Assembly: GCA_947167105.1 (NCBI GenBank)
Contig: CAMVGU010000013.1
Span: forward strand, 21,762 to 85,761
DNA: 64,000 bases
Direction of reading: 5' to 3'
DNA from: an uncultured Selenomonas sp.
Lineage (GTDB): Bacteria > Bacillota > Negativicutes > Selenomonadales > Selenomonadaceae
A program made the position numbers and the translations under genes. The notes beneath the pieces were generated by a model, which saw nothing but the letters and a program-made list of their open reading frames with translations, did not search any database and was not told where the DNA came from. Below, piece by piece: positions 9,501 through 17,717 of this stretch (position 1 is the stretch's first letter; every line of letters begins with the position of its first letter).

Positions 9501-9609
9501 TGGCCCCGTGTACCAGCAGGCAATCATTGTCGTTTAGCTGGGAGAAATCCAGATTGATTTCCTTCTCATAGGGGCCCACAGCACAAAGCTTCAAAGACAG
9601 CGGCCTCAT
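6541..9609 (-). CDS. sbcC: Exonuclease SbcC (Rad50-like ATPase subunit)
   Basis: A 1022-residue SMC/Rad50-type protein. The N-terminal lobe has Walker A HGATGAGKTSIFDAICYALYG (about 35-55). Two very long coiled coils rich in E, Q, K and A flank the zinc-hook CPVCGSLHH in the middle. The C-terminal lobe has the ABC signature LSGGESFQASLALALG and Walker B MFIDEGFGTLD. With SbcD it opens hairpins and processes DNA ends and stalled forks. I prefer the ATG at 9609 (MRPLSLKLCAVGPYE), which overlaps the sbcD stop as ATGA; the ATG at 9615 is crowded by the AGAGGG ribosome site. Confidence 0.96.
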   Translation of the reverse strand: MRPLSLKLCAVGPYEKEINLDFSQLNDNDCLLVHGATGAGKTSIFDAICYALYGKGAMEGRDARMMRNNAVPPEVDSYVEFEFSLDGEIYHIRRVPPYLRKAKRRGKSGDLTEQKPEVSLELLTGEATLREWRDETEVSAKISSLLGFNYDQFRQVVLLPQGQFQKFLMSNTAGRKELMQVIFRTGLYQKVEEKLRQKSRDAAAAVEQNSREQQKLLLAMQAASAAEFESLLAAQRKKVAELETGLGTLKGQSEAARQAKEAGSIIFAKFQEREQAEAAAEKARKQAEGDKEVALQLERAQRALQLQDLDAQLKRTEAETEAQQQQLDRLTQQGTKIKQQKEQAEKTWQREQQGEPELKQAGEALAKLKDLSGVAAELQALEKRAASLSAEAGQKEKEQQALKEQLQSVRVSMEKDTEQHEKAVREGAQAEAARSRTENLQAAIGKAEKLSQAAAAVTEAERQEEKLRQAAEQAEEEYKQGEKDLQELRELEQMTRAAALAEGLAEGQPCPVCGSLHHPLLAKAVRTVTAAAIKKQEKVWQQLEDRREKARSDWQKAKEKLAGLKSSLQGLAAEAEMRPLQELKSELLKAEEDWQHAKLMQVKADKLALQLEKLKQQEKALAASQEKLAGELSQAQSAAVAAGAGAEAKRRLLPEGLGEPELLAGEISRQEQQLKRRTDAHDTARDRYQELSVKYTEAQTDWKNAHELLKKYQSGLQEQQEAFEARLEQAGFKERGEYLAARQGDWAKPAYLKQQEDLLAEHGKELHAARERLVRAQQAVEGQACPDMARLEESAGKAEKAYQEALAAGAENKARLQLFEDRWQEYSRLQEESKELDRRAILASGLADCALGKVGSHVSFQTYVLRYLLEEVMQAANLRLRRMTQGRYELVFGDRKGNAQGGLDIAVLDAYAGKPRPIATLSGGESFQASLALALGLADVIQAQAGGIHLDTMFIDEGFGTLDVDTLDEVMKVLLDLSGTGRLVGIISHVEELKSLIPARLEVSKEPGGGSTARFVFGTEEA

Positions 9610-10760
9610 CAGCATTCCCTCTCTTCCTGCAGCACGTCACTGATACATTCCCGCACAATGTCCTTTTGCTCCTCGCTCATCTCCTCAGCGTAGGCTTCCC
9701 TGTAAAAATCTGCGAAAAGCTCCAGCTCATCCTTGTGCAAAATTTCCTGCCTGGAGGAAACATCTGCCTCCCCGCCGCCAGCAAGCGGGGCCTGCCTGAT
9801 GCTCAGCGCATGGGGGAATACGTCCTGCAGCCGGGCCATGGCATTCGGCACCATGCCGATGTCAGTCAACTCAATTTCCAGATAGTCATCACTGGCAGGA
9901 TATTTTTCCCGATTGCCCAGGATTTCAGCAAAGGCTCCTTTCAGCCTGCGCATGTCCCGAGGCGGCGTCAGCTCCACGAAACTATGGGTGACTCTCCCCA
10001 GAGCATCCAGCTCCACAATCTCAGCCCCCTTTTTCTGGCCTTCCTCCCCAAAGGAATATTTCATCAGGGAGCCGCTGTATATGATAGTTTCCGCCCCTGC
10101 CTTCTGGGGCCCGTGCAAATGCCCCAGGGCAGCGTAGCTGAAAGGCTTGAATATTCCGGGCGAAACATTGGCCGAGCCCCCCACGGACAGGGGACGCTCC
10201 GAATCCCCTGCCTGTCCCCCTGCCAGGAAAGCGTGAGCCACAGCCACCGAGCGCGCGCCCTTGGGTATGGAGCGGCAGATATCCTCTGCCAGCATCCGGC
10301 TTGCGCTGTCAAAGCTCAAAGTTTCCTCAAGCCCAAACAGGCGCCTCACCTGCAGCGACTCTGCATAGGGCAGCAGCGCAAAATACACCGGGCCATGCTT
10401 ATCCTCCAGCACCACAGGCTGATTCCCACGGGAGGCAGCCCCCCGCACATAAATACCTGCCTTGGGTAGCAGCCTGCTGCCAAAGCCCAGCCTGAGGGCG
10501 CTGTCGTGATTGCCTGCAATATAGAGCACCGGCACCCCCAGCTCCTGCAATCTGCTCAGAACCTCATCAAACAGCGCCACAGCCTCCACCGGCGGTACGC
10601 CCCGGTCATATATATCCCCTGCAATGATTACGGCCTCCGCTTTTTCCTCCCTGACCAGGGGAAGAAATTCATTTTTCAGCAGTTTCTCCTGGTCGCCTGT
10701 CAGCACCGCATTATGGAAGCTCCGCCCCAGGTGCCAGTCTGCCGTGTGAATAAAGCGCAT
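9609..10760 (-). CDS. sbcD: Exonuclease SbcD (Mre11-like nuclease subunit)
   Basis: A 383-residue metallophosphoesterase. All the phosphoesterase motifs are visible: HTADWHLGRSF, AGDIYDRGVPP, IAGNHDSALR and AALGHLHGPQ, which supply the two-manganese centre. The C-terminal part is the DNA-binding capping domain. GGAGG seven bases before the ATG at 10760 sets the start. It is translationally coupled to sbcC. Just upstream lie the autotransporter and the defence island, which I infer displaced it from addA. Confidence 0.96.
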   Translation of the reverse strand: MRFIHTADWHLGRSFHNAVLTGDQEKLLKNEFLPLVREEKAEAVIIAGDIYDRGVPPVEAVALFDEVLSRLQELGVPVLYIAGNHDSALRLGFGSRLLPKAGIYVRGAASRGNQPVVLEDKHGPVYFALLPYAESLQVRRLFGLEETLSFDSASRMLAEDICRSIPKGARSVAVAHAFLAGGQAGDSERPLSVGGSANVSPGIFKPFSYAALGHLHGPQKAGAETIIYSGSLMKYSFGEEGQKKGAEIVELDALGRVTHSFVELTPPRDMRRLKGAFAEILGNREKYPASDDYLEIELTDIGMVPNAMARLQDVFPHALSIRQAPLAGGGEADVSSRQEILHKDELELFADFYREAYAEEMSEEQKDIVRECISDVLQEEREC

Positions 10761-10822
10761 TGTATTTCCTCCAAACATATACAGTGTCCCGCAGGTACAT
10801 CACAGCAACAGGTTGCACGCTC

Positions 10823-13336
10823 CTAAAATTTCCACATCACCCCCAGATTGCCCCCAATTCCCCGCTGATTTCCGCAGAATGCAGTAACACCAAGGTTCAG
10901 CGTGAAATTGCTGTTTTTCGGCTGATGCAGCCAGCCGATTTCAATGATGCCTCGATTGCCCTTGAGGCTTGGAGTGGCTGTGCTGTAGCCTGCTACGGCA
11001 GTCCTGGCATCGCCATCAAATTCACGCTCGTAGTAAGCGCCAAGGTAGCCTTTGCTCTCCTCGTGGAAGGTATGAATCAGCCTGGCGCCAAGCCTGAGCC
11101 GATGGCTGCTGACAGCGGAAAAGCGATAGTTCTCGCCTGTGCTCAAACGGGCAGTATCGCCTCCCGTGCGGCTGTAAAAGTATCTGAGGGAAACATCCAG
11201 TTCATTGTCTCCCTTCAACCTGAGAGCCTTGCCCACTCCCAGATGGGCTCCCAGGTAGTTGCTGCCGGTGTCATAGCCAACGGCAGTTCCCTCATAGCCC
11301 GTAAAATCCCGTGAATTGTAATCCGCCTTGGTTCTGCCGGCACGGAGGCTGCCCTCATAATACATTCCCCCGCTGTCCTTCCGGCGGACAAAGATTGCTG
11401 CACCGGCGTAATCGCTGTCCCCTTCGCCGTGCATGTGCCCGTAATAGCTGTCATAGCTACTTTTCCCGTATTCTCCGGCCAGACCATAAAGCAATTTGCT
11501 GCCGCCATGTTCGATCTCCCTGGCTACACCCAGTATGGCACCGAATCCGCGACTATCCACATGAGAGCCGGTCTGATAACGATACTTGCCGCCCTGCATA
11601 GCGAAGAACGGTGCCCACTCTCCCTTCTCTGCATTTTCCTCTGACCCGGAGGCTTTCTCTGCCTGCAGCAGACCTTCTGCTGCCAGCAGGTCTGCGCCCC
11701 TGTTCAAAAAAGCCGACTGAGCAGCACGGGTCTCCACCAGTGATTTCGTCTCACTGCTGAGCTTTGCCTCTCCCAGGACTGCCTGCAAACTATGAGCATC
11801 CTTTGCAAGGGTGTAGTCATAATTGAAGGAGACACCTTGCTTAAGCGTTCCTCCGGTCTGGCTGCCATGGCCGAGCGCTCCCTGGGAGGAAATGAGATTG
11901 ATTGTCTGCCCATTGGCAAGTGAGGCATCCCCCGCTGCGGACAAATTCAGTTTTGTACGTGTCAGATCCGTCCCCTCTGTGCCGGTCAGTGTCAGCATAT
12001 TGCTGCCCGACTGGTAGGATGAAGGCAGATGGAAGGTCAGATTCTCGAAATTGTAGATATTAGCGGCGCTAATCCCTGCTGAGGCGAGATATAGCTCATT
12101 GCCCGTTAAGAGGTCGCCGCTGTTGGTGAGATTATAGGCAAAGCCATCGCTATCACTGCCTGTCAGATACACGCCGCCGCAGACCTCCTTCAGCCTGGCC
12201 GGTACATAAATGGCAATCCTGTTGCCGGTGGCATTGCCTGTCGAGCTCCTGGTCACGCCGCCGTGCAGGTACACATCGCCGTTCCCCGAGCCGCCCCTGA
12301 TGATTACATTATTGCCCAGGGCATTGCCACCGGCAGAAAAGCCGCCGATTATGGTCATCTTGCTGGATATGCTGCCTCCGGTGACATTCACCGTGTTATA
12401 ATTGGCATTTCCGGTGCGGGAGTACCCTCCGTAAGCCAGGCCTTCGCCATTGGTAGAGATGGAGCCGCCGCTGATATTGACCGTATTGTAAAGGGCATTT
12501 CCCGAAAGGGCATAGCCGCCATAGAATTCAGCATCCCCCTGCTCATACTCAGCGAACTGGTTTTCGTGGATACTTCCCCCCGAAGGCATGGAAGCCACCG
12601 CGCCCCCCGTCAGGTTTACGGTATTATAGCGGGCATCTCCGCTATCGGCCTTGCCGCCCCAGATAAAGGCCCTGTAGCCGCCGATTGTACCGCCGTTGAC
12701 ATTGACTGTATTGCTGTCGGTGTTGCCCGTGCTGTAGGCGCGTCCCCCGAAGATGTAAATGCCCTTTTCAAATTCGCCGCCATTTATCGTGACAGTATTG
12801 CGGGCAGAATCGGCGCCGCCATTGCCAACACCGGGAGAAATGTAAGTGTATCCCTGAAAATCTCCGCCGTTTACCGTAACGGAATTATCCGAGGCTGCAT
12901 AGCCCTTCCCCGTGGCATGAGCAGCATAAATTCCGGCTGCCTGCCAAGTGCCGGATTCGTTGATGAAACTGCCGTTATTGATGACGATGCTATTGCCTAT
13001 AGAACTGCCGCTCTCATTCGATCTTCCACTGTAAAAATAGTTGGCGTATTTGTTGGAGCTGAACTCAGCATCCCCGCCCACCGTGTAAGTGCCACCATTC
13101 ACTGTCAAGGTGTTGTTGGAGGTCGTTCCGTTCTTTGTATAGGCTGCATAGAAATACTGATGACCGCCATAAAAACTGTAGTTTTTATCCAAAACCAGCT
13201 TCACACCGGAGATATTACCCGTATTGTCGCCATCTCCAAAACCGTAATGAATCTGATCCTCCGCATTAGCAATCCCGGAAGCTGACAGCCAGCATGATAC
13301 AGCCGCAGTCAACAAGGCCAATCCTTTTTTCTTCAT
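10823..13336 (-). CDS. Type V autotransporter with glycine/asparagine-rich repeat passenger
   Basis: An 837-residue secreted protein. It starts with a Sec signal peptide (MKKKGLALLTAAVSCWLSASGIANA, cut before EDQ). The passenger (about 30-440) is built from about ten copies of a 30-37-residue unit with the core NTVN(V/I)(N/S/T)GG(T/S)I followed by GGYA-type turns, the pattern of a right-handed beta-helix. A linker leads to a C-terminal 12-strand beta-barrel (about 570-837, beginning WAPFFAMQGG and ending with the outer-membrane Phe in GGNLGVMWKF). It implies an outer membrane and probably acts as an adhesin or surface protein; no protease motif is seen. ATG 13336 follows AAAGGAG. The promoter zone carries the palindrome GTCCTTGGAC. 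Confidence 0.92.
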   Translation of the reverse strand: MKKKGLALLTAAVSCWLSASGIANAEDQIHYGFGDGDNTGNISGVKLVLDKNYSFYGGHQYFYAAYTKNGTTSNNTLTVNGGTYTVGGDAEFSSNKYANYFYSGRSNESGSSIGNSIVINNGSFINESGTWQAAGIYAAHATGKGYAASDNSVTVNGGDFQGYTYISPGVGNGGADSARNTVTINGGEFEKGIYIFGGRAYSTGNTDSNTVNVNGGTIGGYRAFIWGGKADSGDARYNTVNLTGGAVASMPSGGSIHENQFAEYEQGDAEFYGGYALSGNALYNTVNISGGSISTNGEGLAYGGYSRTGNANYNTVNVTGGSISSKMTIIGGFSAGGNALGNNVIIRGGSGNGDVYLHGGVTRSSTGNATGNRIAIYVPARLKEVCGGVYLTGSDSDGFAYNLTNSGDLLTGNELYLASAGISAANIYNFENLTFHLPSSYQSGSNMLTLTGTEGTDLTRTKLNLSAAGDASLANGQTINLISSQGALGHGSQTGGTLKQGVSFNYDYTLAKDAHSLQAVLGEAKLSSETKSLVETRAAQSAFLNRGADLLAAEGLLQAEKASGSEENAEKGEWAPFFAMQGGKYRYQTGSHVDSRGFGAILGVAREIEHGGSKLLYGLAGEYGKSSYDSYYGHMHGEGDSDYAGAAIFVRRKDSGGMYYEGSLRAGRTKADYNSRDFTGYEGTAVGYDTGSNYLGAHLGVGKALRLKGDNELDVSLRYFYSRTGGDTARLSTGENYRFSAVSSHRLRLGARLIHTFHEESKGYLGAYYEREFDGDARTAVAGYSTATPSLKGNRGIIEIGWLHQPKNSNFTLNLGVTAFCGNQRGIGGNLGVMWKF

Positions 13337-13398
13337 TGAAATTTGACTCCTTTCGTCCTTGGACACAGTGTTATAACCATCGTACAAAAACTATACAG

Positions 13399-13611
13399 TT
13401 AATTATTGAATCCCCTCAAATAGGTTGCTAAATCATTCAGTAATTTTCCAGTTTTAGTCTCCTGTGTAGTATTTTTTGGCGTAAATCCACCTAAGCCTTT
13501 GAAATACTTACAATCATACGTGACTCCATCTTTTATGAATGACCCTTTGCTCATAATGGACTTAACCAACATTGCACCGGACTGATCTTCTACCATAAAT
13601 TGAAAATGCAT
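13399..13611 (-). pseudogene. Truncated DUF4276/Toprim-like partner of the AAA ATPase
   Basis: The 70-residue product begins MHFQFMVEDQSGAML and continues through CKYFKGLGGF to LLNDLATYLRGFNN, then stops. From memory this matches the N-terminal third of DUF4276 proteins, Toprim-fold nucleases of about 200 residues that commonly follow an AAA_21 ATPase gene, as here. The first acidic Toprim residue (VEDQSG) is present, but the later DxD region is absent and does not appear in another frame before the autotransporter. The start (ATG 13611, after GAGGGAG) lies 10 bases after the ATPase stop. I read it as a gene cut off at the edge of the island; a deliberately short protein is less likely. Confidence 0.55.
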
Positions 13612-13621
13612 GGCAACTCCC

Positions 13622-14845
13622 TCATCCAAAATATTCGCTATACCAAAGGTCTCCCATATTGACCCCCTCTGCTACCAGGTCATTAACATGATCATAAGTA
13701 CTAGCCTGTCGAAGCTCGGAGAAACCATCTGAATTTTTTTCTAAAACCCATACTTGATCAGGTGCAAGTGCATTGACAAAAAAAGGGCTATGTGTTGTTA
13801 CAAATAATTGTTTAGTATATCCTGTGCCAACATTTTTTTTCATTTCTATAGCAAGATTTGCTAAATATTTATGATACAGTCCATTTTCCGGTTCCTCAAC
13901 AAATATCAACTGCCGAGGATTTCTTTCGTGAAGCAACAGATAATAAGCAAATAGCTTTAATGTTCCATCGGACATTCGCGGGGAGAAAAACGGCTTCTCA
14001 AAACCGGTCTGGTAAAATTTTAGCACCATTTGTCCATTTTCCAGCTTGAAGGGTTCAATTTTTTTTATATTTGGGATTTTCGATTGTATTTCAGATAGAA
14101 TCTTTTTGAATTCATGCGGACTCTCACGGATCATATATTGAGCAACATTATTCAAATTGCTGCCAGTGCGATTTAGATGGGGCGATGGTGCGGCTGTTTG
14201 CAATTGTCTCGCTGCATCGGGCGTAAAATAACAAAGATACCAGCTTTTTAAAAAAGCTAAGAATTTCTCTATACGGGAATACTGTTTCATGACCCCTAAT
14301 GTGGCAATACCCAGCGTTCTGGTTTCTGATAATTCAATGGGTATCTGCTGGCCTTCGCTATGACCATCATCTTCCTGTCCGCCATCGGTTCCTTCGTAAG
14401 CATAGCCTTTGCCCTCGTTTAAATAAAGAAAGGAACGTGGACGACCGTATTTGTTCCCCTGTGCCCTCTGGCGTAATCTTTCTTCTTTAACATATGGTCT
14501 GTCATTCTTGTCTTTACTGATAGTGAGTTCATAAGTTATAGGTCGGGAATTGTTGCTTTCCTTGTAGTATATTTCAAAGTGAATTGGCCCTGTATGATTC
14601 TGTGAAACTAATTGATCATAACCTCCACGATTTTTGGCATCACAAGCACTTTCTACATCCCCATACAAGCAATCAGATATAAAACCAAAGGCATCAGCTA
14701 TCGTACTTTTCCCATTGCCACTGGGGCCGATAATAGCCACCATATTTCCAAGTTCTTTGCTGTCCTGCTCTCTGAACAATTTGCCCATTTTTATATCCTT
14801 CAGGGAACCATAGTTTTGAATTGCAATCCCTAAAATTTTACCCAT
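13622..14845 (-). CDS. AAA_21-type ATPase of defence/OLD-like class
   Basis: A 407-residue ABC/SMC-type ATPase. Walker A is GPSGNGKSTIADAFGF (about 40-55), the signature-like region is SPRMSDGTLKLFAYYLLL, Walker B is LIFVEEPENGLYH (about 311-323), and the His switch is TTHSPFFVNAL. AAA_21 proteins of this build usually work with a nuclease or toxin encoded next door; here that partner appears truncated. ATG 14845 is chosen because AAAGGAG precedes it. It begins 31 bases after the helicase gene, so probably joins that transcript. Its DNA is clearly more AT-rich than the methylase and helicase genes, suggesting a separate origin. Confidence 0.85.
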   Translation of the reverse strand: MGKILGIAIQNYGSLKDIKMGKLFREQDSKELGNMVAIIGPSGNGKSTIADAFGFISDCLYGDVESACDAKNRGGYDQLVSQNHTGPIHFEIYYKESNNSRPITYELTISKDKNDRPYVKEERLRQRAQGNKYGRPRSFLYLNEGKGYAYEGTDGGQEDDGHSEGQQIPIELSETRTLGIATLGVMKQYSRIEKFLAFLKSWYLCYFTPDAARQLQTAAPSPHLNRTGSNLNNVAQYMIRESPHEFKKILSEIQSKIPNIKKIEPFKLENGQMVLKFYQTGFEKPFFSPRMSDGTLKLFAYYLLLHERNPRQLIFVEEPENGLYHKYLANLAIEMKKNVGTGYTKQLFVTTHSPFFVNALAPDQVWVLEKNSDGFSELRQASTYDHVNDLVAEGVNMGDLWYSEYFG

Positions 14846-14876
14846 TGTAAAATCTCCTTTAATATGAAAAGGCATA

Positions 14877-17717
14877 CTAACGATAGCTTCTACCCCGTCC
14901 TCTTAATAGCTGCGCCTGCGCTTCCTTCTTAGAAAGAACCGTCTTGCAAAGGGACCAGTCACGGGTCTCTCTGGGAATATTATCGTACTTGACCACAAAG
15001 GGATTCTGCTGCATGACAAAGTCTATACGCTCCCTGGCCCTCTCTTCGTTGCCTTCCAAAATGTCAATCCATATATCTGAAAGAGTATCCGGTACCTGCC
15101 CAAACAAGTCATGCACGGCCTGCAAGCGCTCTGACAAGGCTTTATGGACTTTGTCTTCTATGGAGTCCTGATAGCGCAGGTTATAGACCTGCACCTCAGC
15201 GCTTACCTGCCCGATACGCTGAATGCGGCCTTTGCGCTGCTCCAAGCGGGTAGGATTCCAGGGCAGATCCAGATTTATCAGCGTGGAGAGTGTCTGCAAG
15301 TTCAAGCCTTCGCTGGCTGCATCTGTGCCCACCAGTATACGTACACGCCGTTCACGCACCAGCTCTTTTAGCCTATCCTTCGTCTCCGGCTTGAAGCCTC
15401 CCTCAACATATACTCCCGACCTGTCACCACCGGCATAGAGCCCAATGATTTCATTAGGTATGACTTTAGCCAAATTCTCAGCCACAAATCTGGCGCTGTC
15501 ATAATACTGGGAGAAAATAATGCAGCCTTGCTCCAGCCAGGGCCTGTCCTGGGCACTCACACCTTGCCGCAAAAGCTCCAGTGTTTTTTCAAATTTCGGA
15601 TCTTCATCCTGGCAACTGCCCAGATGCTTTACCAGCAGGCGCAGGGCTTCCACTTCTTCAGTTGTAAGCGCCTTGACCGTGCTTTCTGCCTCCTCATCTG
15701 CTTCTTCCATTTCCATCTCAGCATCGAACTCATCTGCCAGAATGGCACGCCCTTCCTCTGTCCAGGCCAAAAGTTTTCGGGCAGTGGCTTCCCCTGCCGC
15801 TATGGTGCTGCCGATGCGTTTCAGCAACATAGTGGCAAGAAAGCCCCCGGCTTTGACCCGCCGGGACAGCATTTGGCAAAATGCCTCAGCCTGCCTATAG
15901 GCGTTCGCATAAGGCCCCATCAGAGGCAGGGCCTCCTTGTCATAGATTTTCACGGCTATACGGGGCAAATAGGGCCTCCCTGTTTCTGGATCAATGTGTT
16001 CCTCCAAGGTCTTGCGGGTGCGCCTGATGATATGCCTGATATAAGGGTTCTCCGTATGCAGGAAATCATCCTCCATATAGAGATTCTCTGCCCGGTCGAT
16101 TATCATCTGCCGCTGCTGCGTGAGCCAGCCATAGTCTTCCTTGGCAAGCACTTTTTGTTCGTCTGGAAGTCCCAGCCGCTGCCTGAAAATCATAAGATTT
16201 CGCGCTGCGTTTGTATCCAGAGTATAGGGCAGGGGCAGGGGGTTACGCATAATATCCCACATTTCAATGGGTTTTCTGGGTGGATGCCTGTCACCGCAGA
16301 TGATGTCCAGCATGGTTTGCGGTGCCTTGCGCCAACAACTCTGCTGATTGCCCAGTATGCCGTGAGCGCGGGACAGTTCAGCCGGGCTGAGGGCCGCGAG
16401 CAGGTCATATGCTTCTATGGTATGAGTCTGCACGGGCGTAGCCGTAGCCAAAAGTAGACTGTGGGTTCTCAGGGAAATTTGCTGAATGAAATCCAGCAGG
16501 AAATTTCTGTCCGCCTTGTGCTTGTCAGCGTCCTTGTCAGCATTCCTTCTGCGGGCGCGGTGTGCCTCGTCCAACACCACGCATTCATATTCCCTGGACA
16601 GCAAAAGGTCTCTTGCCTCTGTGCGCCGCGTCACCAATCCCTGGGACACCAGCCCTACCCGGCGAGGGCAGTTCAGGATGGATTTCGTGCCCTCAGCCTG
16701 ATAAAAGAAGCCCTGCTCATCCTGCCAGCCATTTCCCAGCCAGATGGCGCTTGGCAGCTTAAGCAGGGAGAAAATTTCCTCCTGCCACTGGGAGAGCAGG
16801 GTCTTGGGCACAATGATGAGTACCGGCTTATCACCGTAAAGAGCCATAAGCTGGGCGGAAAGAGCCAGTTGCACTGTCTTTCCCAGTCCCACCTGATCGG
16901 CCAGCAGGAATCTGGCCCCCTCCGGAGTCAGATGAGCACGGAAAGCCAGTTCAACAAAATATTTTTGATGTGCCCAAAGCCCTCGCTCCTGGCGAAAGAC
17001 AGGCTCCTCCACTGCCACCTGCTCCGGCTTGGGTTCCTTCTCCTGCCGCCACTTGGAGAGGGGCAACACCTGTCTGCCGGAAATACGCTCTGCATCCTTT
17101 ACCACAAAATCTGCCAGAGGCACAGCATATTCACTGTGCCAGAAAAAGTCAAACTCCGCCTGCATCCAGTCTGCAAGATTCGGGTCATCATCTTCCCAAA
17201 CCAGCTCATAATTCAGGTCAAAGGCGCTTTTAGTCTCATTGATGCTGCCCACAAAAGAGCTTCTCCTGCCATTGGCATAGGTGATGATGCCTCCTTTGCC
17301 GTGCATCAGCCCGTAAACTTCATCCGGCAGCACCCTGATTTCCAGCTTGCTTCTGCCCTCTGCATCCTTCATCATCAGCCTGACGAAGCGGGCCAGACGC
17401 TCTTTTCCGGCAGGCTCCGTGTATTTATCCTCGGGGCAGGCAGCACACCATTCCTGCTGCATTGCCCGGCCAGATGACAGTGAATCTGCCAGTTTCGCCG
17501 CCCTGACATCCTCCGGCTGCAAATGGGAATTGCAGATCACCCGCACCGTACCCGAGACATTTTCCAATGCCTCCCCTGCAATCTCCACAATGGCAGAAGT
17601 AAAGTACCCTGCCAGCCTGTCATAGGATTTTGCCCCTGCCAGGCGCTCTGACAAAAAATCTATCCCCAGTCCCCGCCGTGATGAATATGGATGTACCATC
17701 TGCTCACACTCCATCAT
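14877..17717 (-). CDS. PLD-nuclease/SNF2 helicase fusion, predicted anti-phage protein
   Basis: A 946-residue protein with two modules. The N-terminal PLD-like domain has an HxK motif in GLMHGKGGIITY (about 136-147) followed by SSFVGSINETKSAFDLNYE. The SNF2/helicase superfamily 2 core has LLADQVGLGKTVQLALSAQ (about 265-283), motif II LDEAHRARR (about 390), VQTHTIEAYDLL, and the C-terminal motifs GTDAASEGLNLQ and LEQRKGRIQRIGQ (about 790-850). Such proteins translocate on DNA and can carry nuclease activity. It overlaps the methylase stop by 14 bases, so the two are co-translated. I expect it to be the restricting or remodelling arm of the module. Confidence 0.88.
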   Translation of the reverse strand: MMECEQMVHPYSSRRGLGIDFLSERLAGAKSYDRLAGYFTSAIVEIAGEALENVSGTVRVICNSHLQPEDVRAAKLADSLSSGRAMQQEWCAACPEDKYTEPAGKERLARFVRLMMKDAEGRSKLEIRVLPDEVYGLMHGKGGIITYANGRRSSFVGSINETKSAFDLNYELVWEDDDPNLADWMQAEFDFFWHSEYAVPLADFVVKDAERISGRQVLPLSKWRQEKEPKPEQVAVEEPVFRQERGLWAHQKYFVELAFRAHLTPEGARFLLADQVGLGKTVQLALSAQLMALYGDKPVLIIVPKTLLSQWQEEIFSLLKLPSAIWLGNGWQDEQGFFYQAEGTKSILNCPRRVGLVSQGLVTRRTEARDLLLSREYECVVLDEAHRARRRNADKDADKHKADRNFLLDFIQQISLRTHSLLLATATPVQTHTIEAYDLLAALSPAELSRAHGILGNQQSCWRKAPQTMLDIICGDRHPPRKPIEMWDIMRNPLPLPYTLDTNAARNLMIFRQRLGLPDEQKVLAKEDYGWLTQQRQMIIDRAENLYMEDDFLHTENPYIRHIIRRTRKTLEEHIDPETGRPYLPRIAVKIYDKEALPLMGPYANAYRQAEAFCQMLSRRVKAGGFLATMLLKRIGSTIAAGEATARKLLAWTEEGRAILADEFDAEMEMEEADEEAESTVKALTTEEVEALRLLVKHLGSCQDEDPKFEKTLELLRQGVSAQDRPWLEQGCIIFSQYYDSARFVAENLAKVIPNEIIGLYAGGDRSGVYVEGGFKPETKDRLKELVRERRVRILVGTDAASEGLNLQTLSTLINLDLPWNPTRLEQRKGRIQRIGQVSAEVQVYNLRYQDSIEDKVHKALSERLQAVHDLFGQVPDTLSDIWIDILEGNEERARERIDFVMQQNPFVVKYDNIPRETRDWSLCKTVLSKKEAQAQLLRGRGRSYR

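Noticed and set aside
12263..13285. A 340-codon repetitive open frame on the plus strand
   Set aside because: It mirrors the passenger repeats of the autotransporter; no start site or known domain.
10823..13336. CRISPR-like periodic repeats
   Set aside because: The periodicity is in-frame protein repeat with variable length and no constant repeat-spacer structure.
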